Source: Acinetobacter baretiae | GTDB taxonomy: Bacteria; Pseudomonadota; Gammaproteobacteria; Pseudomonadales; Moraxellaceae | DNA: 64,000 nt | Direction of reading: 5' to 3' | Assembly: GCF_015627105.1 (NCBI RefSeq) | Contig: NZ_VTDM01000010.1 | Location: forward strand, 1-64,000 | Part shown: in pieces, positions 57,703-64,000 of the stretch | How positions within the stretch are numbered: position 1 is the first letter of the stretch | Layout: every line of letters begins with the position of its first letter | Notes under the pieces: generated by a model | Databases searched by the model: none | What the model was told of the DNA's origin: nothing | What the model saw: the letters and a program-made list of their open reading frames with translations, nothing else | Program-made: the position numbers and the translations under genes

Positions 57703-58512
57703 TTAGATGATTTGAAAGGATGAATTTGTTCCTAAAATAGATTGTATAAGTTGTTGTTCTAATTCGGTTAGTGGTTTTTCATCTTCAAGGTTTTGTGATA
57801 GTGAGATAATTTTTTCTCCATCAATAATTTGTCCTTGTGTACATAAAATTTGACCAAACTGTTCGAGTGACGCAATATTCTTATCGACTTGAAATGAATG
57901 GATATACCAGCCTTTTGCATCTTCAATACGGCGTTGTTGATGGTACATGTGTGCAATGTAGTGTGAAGTGTGTGGTAAATCTAAATCGAGTGCTTTAGTC
58001 AGTGCCTCTTTTGCCAATACATAATTTTTTTGTAATATATGACATTGTGCAAGAGGGATGAGAGCGTCATGATGTTCATGCTCAAGTGCTTGTTCAAAAC
58101 AACTTAAAGCATCTTCAATTCGATATTGATTTACTAGAATTTTACCAAGTGAAATGAGTGATAAATGATGGCCATATTGAATGGCAGATAAAAAATAATG
58201 TTCAGCCAATACATGATTATGGCGTTCAGATTCTATTTGACCAAGATGGTTAAACGATAAAGCAAATTTAAGCTGAGCTGCTTGCATGTAGTAATGATAT
58301 GCAAGTGTCGTTTCACCTTTATAGTGATGTAAATTACCTAACCCATGCATCCAACGTGGATCTTTGGGCTGCTGTTGTTTAATTTGTTCGAGTAAAATTA
58401 TGGCATGGTCATAATGTTGTGTTGTAATGGCAAGATTGGCGTGTTCATAGAGTAATTGAACATTTTTATCTAAATCACGTATTGTGTTTTTAAAGTCTCT
58501 AAAAGCGCCCAT
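57703..58512 (-). CDS. TPR/Sel1-like repeat protein under a Fur-type site
   Basis: 269 residues made almost wholly of helical repeats with TPR/Sel1 character. There are about six repeats, for example AIILLEQIKQQQPKDPRWMH, TLAYHYYMQAAQLKFALSFN, LAEHYFLSAIQYGHHLSLIS and ALSCFEQALEHEHHDALIPL. There is no signal peptide or catalytic motif, so a cytoplasmic protein-protein adaptor is likely. A perfect Fur-type palindrome lies 23 bp upstream of the ATG, so it is probably induced by iron starvation. The partner is unknown. The downstream TetR gene is 78 bp away. Confidence 0.82.
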   Translation of the reverse strand: MGAFRDFKNTIRDLDKNVQLLYEHANLAITTQHYDHAIILLEQIKQQQPKDPRWMHGLGNLHHYKGETTLAYHYYMQAAQLKFALSFNHLGQIESERHNHVLAEHYFLSAIQYGHHLSLISLGKILVNQYRIEDALSCFEQALEHEHHDALIPLAQCHILQKNYVLAKEALTKALDLDLPHTSHYIAHMYHQQRRIEDAKGWYIHSFQVDKNIASLEQFGQILCTQGQIIDGEKIISLSQNLEDEKPLTELEQQLIQSILGTNSSFQII

Positions 58513-58534
58513 GTTTAACCACCTTAATATAAAT

Positions 58535-58547
58535 GATAATTATTATC
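58535..58547 (-). promoter_or_regulatory. Fur-type operator GATAAT-T-ATTATC
   Basis: A perfect 6-1-6 palindrome, GATAAT T ATTATC, in an AT-rich context (AAATGATAATTATTATCTTT at 58531-58550). It matches the core of the classical Fur box (GATAATNATTATC) and lies where repressor binding would block the promoter of the TPR gene. Confidence 0.8.
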
Positions 58548-58626
58548 TTTTATATCACGTTTTTTAGGGTGGTGCTAGGTGCATATATAAGGATATGCAC
58601 CCGTGTAAGTTTAAATTTAACTGAAT

Positions 58627-60093
58627 TTATTCGCTTCGTTCATCATCATCTTCAGAGGCATCATCCATGCCGAGTTCTTTAAGCTTTCGTGTTAAAGTGT
58701 TACGTCCCCAACCCAATACTTCGGCTGCATGACGTTTTCGACCACGTGTTTGCTCAAGGGCAGCATTGATGAGTGTTCGTTCAAAAATTGGTGTAGCAAT
58801 ATCTAAAATTTTGATATCGCCATTTTTGAGTTTATTGACTGCCCACTCACTGAGTAATTCATCCCACTCTTGTGTGACGGCACGTGTTGTTTTTGTGGCA
58901 GGATCTGAGGTTTTGATGGCGGTTGTCTGTCTTAGCTCAGGAGGTAAATCATTTGGATAAACCTCTCGGCCTGTAATCATGACCGTGAGCCAACGACAAA
59001 TATTTTCAAGTTGTCTAACGTTACCTGGCCATGCAAGTTGCTTCATATAGGCAATGGTTTCTTGTCGTAAGATTTTAGAGCTTACACTCAGTTCTTTTCC
59101 GGCTTGTTCTAAAAAGTGCTGTGCAAGCATAGCGATGTCTTCACTACGATGTGCAAGTTTTGGAATGTGTATGCGAATAACATTTAAACGGTGATATAAG
59201 TCTTCTCTAAAGCGACCAGCTTCGACTAAATTTTCGAGGTCTTGATGTGTAGCAGCGACAATTCGAACATCAACCTTAACAGGAATATGTCCACCTACGC
59301 GATAGAATTCGCCATCTGCAAGTACTCTTAGGAGTCGTGTTTGTGTTTCAAATGGCATGTCACCAATTTCATCTAGAAATAACGTACCGCCATTGGCTTG
59401 TTCAAATCGGCCATGTCTTTGTGTATTTGCCCCTGTAAAAGCCCCTTTTTCATGCCCAAAAAGTTCAGTTTCAATGAGGTCTTTTGGAATAGCAGCCATG
59501 TTAAGTGCAATAAAAGGTTTATTTTTTCTTGGTGAATGGCGGTGTAGTGCATGTGCCACAAGCTCTTTTCCTGTTCCTGATTCCCCATTAATCAGTACAG
59601 TAATATGAGATTGAGATAACCGTCCAATTGCACGAAAAACCTCTTGCATGGCTGGGGATTCACCAATAATTTCGGTGGTTTGTAGCGGTTGATAGTTTTG
59701 TGTGGCTTCTTGGTTTTGTAGTTTTTCTAAATGCAAAATTGCACGATTTACCAAAGCCAAGGCTTCATCAATATCAAATGGTTTTGGGAGATATTCAAAG
59801 GCTCCTGTTTGATAGCTTGATACAGCTGATTCAAGATCTGAATGTGCTGTCATAATGATGACAGGTAGATCGGGATGGTTGGTTTTAACACGACCTAAAA
59901 ACGTAAGACCGTCAATACCTGGCATACGAATATCTGTCAGTATAACGTCGGGGAGATCTGTGTGTAGTTGGTCTAAAGCGCTTTGAGCATCTTCAAAGCT
60001 TGTGACATTGAAACCTTCTTCTTTAAAGGTTTTTTCTAGTACCCAACGCATGGCACGATCATCATCAATGACCCAAATTTTATTTCGTGACAT
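58627..60093 (-). CDS. ntrC: Nitrogen response regulator NtrC
   Basis: 488 residues from ATG 60093; an upstream frame reaches 60192. The receiver domain has phospho-acceptor D54 (ILTDIRMPG). The sigma-54 AAA+ domain has GESGTGKE, the sigma-54 contact loop GAFTGA and Walker B TLFLDEIGD. A Fis-type HTH ends the protein (AAEVLGWGRNTLTRKLKELG). It activates sigma-54 promoters under nitrogen limitation. The start overlaps ntrB by 14 bp, so the two are coupled. Confidence 0.96.
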   Translation of the reverse strand: MSRNKIWVIDDDRAMRWVLEKTFKEEGFNVTSFEDAQSALDQLHTDLPDVILTDIRMPGIDGLTFLGRVKTNHPDLPVIIMTAHSDLESAVSSYQTGAFEYLPKPFDIDEALALVNRAILHLEKLQNQEATQNYQPLQTTEIIGESPAMQEVFRAIGRLSQSHITVLINGESGTGKELVAHALHRHSPRKNKPFIALNMAAIPKDLIETELFGHEKGAFTGANTQRHGRFEQANGGTLFLDEIGDMPFETQTRLLRVLADGEFYRVGGHIPVKVDVRIVAATHQDLENLVEAGRFREDLYHRLNVIRIHIPKLAHRSEDIAMLAQHFLEQAGKELSVSSKILRQETIAYMKQLAWPGNVRQLENICRWLTVMITGREVYPNDLPPELRQTTAIKTSDPATKTTRAVTQEWDELLSEWAVNKLKNGDIKILDIATPIFERTLINAALEQTRGRKRHAAEVLGWGRNTLTRKLKELGMDDASEDDDERSE

Positions 60094-61195
60094 GTTTCGA
60101 CTCCCAAGGTAAATATAAACTGAAGGTGGTTTTTCCTGAAACGGATTGGCATACAATAACGCCGTTATGCTGGTGTATAATGTTTTGTGCAATACTCAGA
60201 CCAAGGCCTGTACCATTTGCTCGACCTGTTACCAGTGGATAAAAGACGGCTTCAAGTATGTCGGTTGGAATACCTGGGCCATTATCTTCAATATCGATAC
60301 GAATCGCTGAACGATGTAATATATTGTTAATGGTCACAAGGCGTTGTATGCGAGTTCTAAAAGTGAGTGTGGGTGACTGTTCTTGGTGATGATAAAAGGC
60401 TTTATTTTCAAGAATGGCTTGCACAGCATTAACACTAATGTTGAGCATAACTTGAATGAGCTGATCACGATCTGCCTGTATGGTCGGAAGTGATAAGTCA
60501 TAGTCACGTATGAGTCTGATTTTCTTTTTCGTTTGATTGCTCACTAGCGAATAAACACGTTCTAGAGGCTCATGTATATTTACATCAATATAGCTAGGGA
60601 GTTGTCTAGAACCTAGCATGGTATCTGCTAAGGTACGTAAACGATCCACTTCATTAATAATAATTTCAGTAAACTCATTATATTTTTCGTCATTTAAACG
60701 ACGTGCAAGAAGCTGCGTTGCCCCACGTATGCCGCCTAAAGGGTTTTTGATTTCGTGTGCAACGCCTCGTATGAGTTGACGTGTGACTTGGTGCTGTTGC
60801 AATAAATGTTCTTCTTTTGAAATTCTGAGCATTCGTTCAATCGGATTGAGCTCAATGAGCAAAAATGGTGCAGTATTTTTATCAACATTGACACAAGACA
60901 CTGAATAGTCAACGTGAATGTTTTGAAAATTCACTCGAATAATTGCTTCTCTGCGTGTATATGCTTGTCCCTTTTCGAGGGTGTTTATGAGTGCTTTTTC
61001 AGTATTGAACTCATCATCTGGAATTTCAAGTAATTGCAAAGCTGAATAATTACAAGCACGTAATGCACTAATGTCAAATAGTGATTCACAGGCTGGATTT
61101 AAATAAAACACGTTGAGTTTTTCATCTACTAGTAGTACTGCTGTGGACAAGCTGTCCACTAAAAGCCGATAGTCGATCGCAAGTTGCGTGGTCAT
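60080..61195 (-). CDS. ntrB: Nitrogen sensor kinase NtrB
   Basis: 371 residues: a PAS domain (residues about 10-110), the phospho-acceptor H147 in GVAHEIKNPLGG, and a HATPase with EDNGPGIP and GRANGTGLGLSIA. There are no transmembrane helices, as expected for the cytoplasmic NtrB that is governed by PII. It phosphorylates NtrC when nitrogen is scarce. A sigma-54 promoter and an NtrC box lie upstream (listed separately). glnA is not adjacent, unlike in enterics. Confidence 0.96.
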   Translation of the reverse strand: MTTQLAIDYRLLVDSLSTAVLLVDEKLNVFYLNPACESLFDISALRACNYSALQLLEIPDDEFNTEKALINTLEKGQAYTRREAIIRVNFQNIHVDYSVSCVNVDKNTAPFLLIELNPIERMLRISKEEHLLQQHQVTRQLIRGVAHEIKNPLGGIRGATQLLARRLNDEKYNEFTEIIINEVDRLRTLADTMLGSRQLPSYIDVNIHEPLERVYSLVSNQTKKKIRLIRDYDLSLPTIQADRDQLIQVMLNISVNAVQAILENKAFYHHQEQSPTLTFRTRIQRLVTINNILHRSAIRIDIEDNGPGIPTDILEAVFYPLVTGRANGTGLGLSIAQNIIHQHNGVIVCQSVSGKTTFSLYLPWESKHVTK

Positions 61196-61294
61196 TTTTC
61201 AGCATGTCCTGTATTGAAATAGGGCGTAAATACCGTATTCATGGTGACTTTTCCCTGTTATAGCACGTGTTTACATCATTATGTGTCTTAAATA

Positions 61295-61312
61295 AAGCAA
61301 AATACACGCCAA
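61295..61312 (-). promoter_or_regulatory. Sigma-54 -24/-12 promoter of ntrBC
   Basis: Read on the minus strand: TTGGCGTGTATTTTGCTT. The -24 GG and -12 GC are spaced by exactly 10 bases, and TTGGC/TTGCT match the consensus. The predicted start is about 61285, leaving a leader of about 90 nt before ntrB. Confidence 0.82.
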
Positions 61313-61411
61313 CTTTTTACGCTTTATCGTGCATTGTTTTGGCTCTTTATGGTCTATTGTTTAAATTGTACAGATGAGTAGAGCCGTTAATATAGGACTT
61401 ATTTGTTGTTT

Positions 61412-61428
61412 TGCACAGTCATGGTGCA
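61412..61428 (-). promoter_or_regulatory. NtrC-binding box
   Basis: TGCACAGTCATGGTGCA fits the TGCAC-N7-GTGCA dyad and shares CATGGTGC with the E. coli glnA enhancer. Its centre lies about 135 bp upstream of the predicted sigma-54 start, a usual enhancer distance. Confidence 0.82.
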
Positions 61429-61528
61429 TTATTTTTTATTGCCAATGAATGTTTTTCTTTTGGTGCAATTTACAATCTGGATATTTTAAATCTATGCTTA
61501 TGCCCTGAAAAGTCATACAATACCCAGC

Positions 61529-61549
61529 ATTCTAGTAGAGTGCTGAGTT
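61529..61549 (+). other. Hairpin directly before the rimO start
   Basis: CAGCATTCT and AGAGTGCTG pair (one wobble) around AGT, ending about 5 bp before the ATG. It would cover the weak ribosome-binding site and may limit translation. Confidence 0.5.
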
Positions 61550-61551
61550 CC

Positions 61552-62898
61552 ATGAAGTCCCCCAAAGTCGGTTTTGTTTCTTTAGGTTGTCCTAAGGCAT
61601 TGGTTGATTCTGAGCGTATTTTAACCCAATTACGTATAGAGGGTTATCAAGTTGCGTCAGATTATGATGGTGCTGATTTAGTTGTTGTGAATACCTGTGG
61701 TTTTATCGAATCTGCGGTACAAGAGTCTTTAGATGCCATTGGTGAAGCAATAAGTGAAAATGGCCGTGTAATTGTGACAGGGTGTTTGGGTAAAGATGAA
61801 GACAAAATTCGTCAAATGCATCCAAACGTTTTAAAAGTTACAGGCGCGGCGGCTTACCAAGACGTCATGGAGGCAGTACATCAGTATGTACCTGCACCAC
61901 CGAAAAAGCATGATCCTTTCATTGATCTGGTTCCAGAACAAGGGGTGCGCTTAACACCAAAACATTATGCATATTTAAAAATCTCTGAAGGCTGTAATCA
62001 TCGCTGTACATTTTGTATTATTCCGAGCATGCGAGGTGATTTAGTCTCTCGTCCTGTTAGCTCTGTACTTGACGAAGCAGCAGCATTGAAGCGTGCAGGT
62101 GTTAAAGAAGTTTTAGTGATTTCTCAAGATACTTCAGCGTATGGTTTAGACACTAAATATAAACTTGAGTTTTGGAATGGTCAGCCCGTAAAAACCAAAT
62201 TTTATGATATGTGTGAGGCTCTAGGCCAATTGGGTATTTGGGTGCGACTACACTATGTATACCCATATCCACACGTAGATGCTGTGATTGATTTGATGGC
62301 ACAGGGTAAAATTTTACCGTATTTAGATATTCCTTTTCAGCATGCAAGTCCTCGTATTTTAAAACTGATGAAACGTCCTGCGCATAGTGAAAATACACTA
62401 GAGCGTTTAAAGGTGTGGCGTGAGAAGTGTCCAGAATTAGTGATTCGATCCACATTTGTGGTCGGTTTTCCGGGTGAAACGGAAGCGGATTTTCAGATGC
62501 TTTTAGATTGGCTTGAAGAAGCACAGCTTGATCGTGTCGGGTGTTTTACATATTCACCTGTTGAAGGTGCTACAGCAAATGATCTTCCTGATCATGTTCC
62601 TGAAGACATCAAACAAGCGCGTTATGAGCGTTTTATGCAAGTACAACAAAAAATCTCTGCGGCGAAATTACAACAACGTATTGGTCAAACTATGACCGTA
62701 CTCGTAGACGGTTTAGAAGACGAATTTCCTGTAGCAATTGCACGTTCTTATGCAGATGCACCAGAAATTGACGGTAATGTTTTTGTTGAAGATATTGATA
62801 AATCAACCATTAAAGCGGGCGATGTCTTGGTGGTTGAAATCACCGATGCTGATGAATACGACTTGTTTGCTAAACTGATTGATGTAAAAACAGCTTAA
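61552..62898 (+). CDS. rimO: Ribosomal protein S12 methylthiotransferase RimO
   Basis: 448 residues from ATG 61552; an upstream frame from 61411 runs through the NtrC box and has no family likeness. Domains in order: UPF0004 with conserved cysteines ([25 protein letters not shown]), radical SAM with C148-x3-C152-x2-C155 (CNHRCTFC), and a TRAM domain at the C-terminus. It methylthiolates Asp89 of S12. It is followed 30 bp later by pyrH. Confidence 0.96.
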   Translation: MKSPKVGFVSLGCPKALVDSERILTQLRIEGYQVASDYDGADLVVVNTCGFIESAVQESLDAIGEAISENGRVIVTGCLGKDEDKIRQMHPNVLKVTGAAAYQDVMEAVHQYVPAPPKKHDPFIDLVPEQGVRLTPKHYAYLKISEGCNHRCTFCIIPSMRGDLVSRPVSSVLDEAAALKRAGVKEVLVISQDTSAYGLDTKYKLEFWNGQPVKTKFYDMCEALGQLGIWVRLHYVYPYPHVDAVIDLMAQGKILPYLDIPFQHASPRILKLMKRPAHSENTLERLKVWREKCPELVIRSTFVVGFPGETEADFQMLLDWLEEAQLDRVGCFTYSPVEGATANDLPDHVPEDIKQARYERFMQVQQKISAAKLQQRIGQTMTVLVDGLEDEFPVAIARSYADAPEIDGNVFVEDIDKSTIKAGDVLVVEITDADEYDLFAKLIDVKTA

Positions 62899-62928
62899 AT
62901 CGACAATATATTTATTTGAGAGAAAATT

Positions 62929-63657
62929 ATGGCAGATCCAAATAGCCCACGTTATTCAAGAATTTTACTTAAATTATCAGGTGAGGCTTTGTCTGGTAAT
63001 CGTGATATGGGTATTGATGCTCAAGTACTTGACCAAATGTCACTTTCTATTGCTCACTTGGTCGGTTTAGGTGTACAAGTTGGTATTGTGGTCGGTGGTG
63101 GTAACTTATACCGTGGTAGTCAGTTGCAGAAAGATGGACTGGTTGGTCGTGTAACCGGTGACCAAATGGGAATGTTGGCCACTGTCATGAATGGCTTAGC
63201 ATTGCGTGATGCATTGGTACGTCGAAACATTAAAACACGTTTAATGTCTGCATTATCGATTGGTACAGTGGTTGAACCATACTCAAGTCGTGATGCAATT
63301 CGTCACTTAAATGCGGGTGAAGTATGTGTTTTTGTCGCAGGTACAGGTAATCCATTTTTCACGACAGACACTGCCGCTTGTCTACGTGGTATAGAAATTG
63401 AAGCTGATTTGATCTTAAAAGCCACAAAGGTAGATGGCGTATATAACAAAGATCCAAGCAAATATGACGATGCGGTTAAGTATGACCATTTGACATTTGA
63501 TCAAGTCTTGGATGGTAAACTAGGTGTGATGGATTTAACCGCAATTTGTTTGTGCCGTGACCATGATGCGCAATTACATGTGTTTGATATGAATAAATCA
63601 GGTGCGCTTTTATCTGTAGTGATGGGTGAAAAAGAGGGAACTCACGTCACGAAGTGA
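62929..63657 (+). CDS. pyrH: UMP kinase
   Basis: 242 residues of the hexameric bacterial UMP kinase. [11 protein letters not shown] at the start, [10 protein letters not shown] and [12 protein letters not shown] are family motifs; [12 protein letters not shown] binds UMP and the late TAICLCRDH is typical. It phosphorylates UMP to UDP. The 75 bp before frr hold a short dyad overlapping the stop codon. pyrH-frr order is conserved in many proteobacteria. Confidence 0.97.
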   Translation: MADPNSPRYSRILLKLSGEALSGNRDMGIDAQVLDQMSLSIAHLVGLGVQVGIVVGGGNLYRGSQLQKDGLVGRVTGDQMGMLATVMNGLALRDALVRRNIKTRLMSALSIGTVVEPYSSRDAIRHLNAGEVCVFVAGTGNPFFTTDTAACLRGIEIEADLILKATKVDGVYNKDPSKYDDAVKYDHLTFDQVLDGKLGVMDLTAICLCRDHDAQLHVFDMNKSGALLSVVMGEKEGTHVTK

Positions 63658-63668
63658 TATACGTGAGT
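63640..63668 (+). other. Hairpin across the pyrH stop codon
   Basis: ACTCACGT at 63640-63647 pairs with ACGTGAGT at 63661-63668, enclosing the TGA stop. There is no T-run, so it may protect the message or pause ribosomes before frr. Confidence 0.4.
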
Positions 63669-63732
63669 GACAAAGCTCTTTATACTAACCACAATTTTAG
63701 TTTTAACTCTTTTAATTATTTAGGAAGATCAT

Positions 63733-64000
63733 ATGATTAACGATCTAAAAAAAGACAGCGAACAGCGCATGCAAAAATCTATTGAATCTTTAGAGCAAGG
63801 TTTTGCAAAGGTTCGTACTGGTCGTGCACACCCATCCATTTTAAATGGTGTGATGGTCTCTTACTATGGTTCAGATGTTCCTTTAAACCAAGTAGCAAAC
63901 GTCGGTGTTGAAGATTCAAGAACGTTATTAGTACAACCATTTGAACGTCAAATGGTCACTGTCATTGATAAAGCGATTCGTGAAAGCGATTTAGGTTTAA
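63733..64000 (+). CDS. frr: Ribosome recycling factor (5' part only)
   Basis: The first 89 codons of frr, cut by the window edge. The protein starts [20 protein letters not shown] and contains [10 protein letters not shown], then LLVQPFERQ, all standard for RRF (about 185 residues when complete). It splits post-termination ribosomes with EF-G. TAGGAAG lies 6-12 bp before the ATG. It follows pyrH by 75 bp, as in E. coli. Confidence 0.96.
   Translation, partial: MINDLKKDSEQRMQKSIESLEQGFAKVRTGRAHPSILNGVMVSYYGSDVPLNQVANVGVEDSRTLLVQPFERQMVTVIDKAIRESDLGL

Larger units (their letters stand above)
61196..61551. other. Divergent region ntrB / rimO
   Basis: 356 bp with no gene, containing the sigma-54 element at 61295-61312, an NtrC box at 61412-61428 and a 21-nt hairpin just before rimO. 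A second half-site, TGCAC read on the minus strand, lies near 61328-61332. Confidence 0.75.

Noticed and set aside
61411-61551. Longer RimO start at 61411
   Set aside because: It would translate through the NtrC box; the added residues have no counterpart in RimO, whose N-terminus begins at [14 protein letters not shown].

Overview
This AT-rich 64-kb window is chromosomal DNA from a gammaproteobacterium, almost certainly an Acinetobacter. The best markers are a PACE-family pump that looks like AceI paired with a divergent LysR regulator (AceR position), the gene order kdsD-kdsC-lptC-lptA-lptB, the pqqABCDE cluster followed by a dipeptidase, and a TamA with a long glutamine-rich leader. I saw no rRNA, tRNA, CRISPR array, prophage or insertion sequence. 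The window reads as core genome with small accessory modules.

Layout. 0.7-4.8 kb: an ABC1/UbiB-like kinase, folB overlapping a degenerate folK-like gene, coq7 and an LplT-like MFS carrier. 4.9-12.5 kb: tamA-tamB plus a small lipoprotein, an outer-membrane biogenesis operon. 12.7-18.6 kb: an exported lactonase-fold beta-propeller, then a nucleoside-use locus (ribokinase, CNT transporter, an orphan 2-oxoglutarate/Fe(II) oxygenase, nucleoside hydrolase). 18.6-21.6 kb: LysR regulator, EamA exporter and an animal-SDS-type serine dehydratase. 21.9-26.2 kb: pqqA (24 codons), B, C, D, E and a dipeptidase. 26.2-28.5 kb: queH and a PepSY membrane protein. 28.5-31.9 kb: LPS transport and Kdo synthesis operon. 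32.1-38.1 kb: cysS, a TonB-dependent receptor, thiM and an unknown double zinc-ribbon protein. 38.1-42.7 kb: pepN between two long non-coding stretches, one with six perfect copies of a 7-bp repeat and one with decayed coding sequence. 42.7-49.5 kb: lipocalin, a YnfL/YnfM-like regulator-transporter pair, a LysE-type exporter, transaldolase, aceR/aceI and ahpC. 49.8-58.5 kb: hrpA, a ProP-like symporter, argF, a TetR regulator and a TPR protein behind a perfect Fur-type palindrome. 58.6-64 kb: ntrC-ntrB, rimO, pyrH and the 5' part of frr.

How the parts work together. Imported nucleosides would be split by the hydrolase, ribose would be phosphorylated by ribokinase, and transaldolase connects to the pentose phosphate pathway. 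The oxygenase inside this operon has no obvious step and is the best candidate for undescribed chemistry. PQQ made by the pqq genes would serve periplasmic dehydrogenases, and the exported lactonase-fold protein could act on lactones they form (inference). kdsD/kdsC make the Kdo precursor, and LptB, LptA and LptC form part of the machine that carries LPS or LOS outward.

The clearest regulatory discovery is in front of ntrBC: a good sigma-54 -24/-12 element with a near-consensus NtrC box about 135 bp upstream of the predicted start, implying nitrogen autoregulation. The second is the Fur-type site in front of the TPR gene. Where a better in-frame start was visible than the longest reading frame, the shorter start is given.
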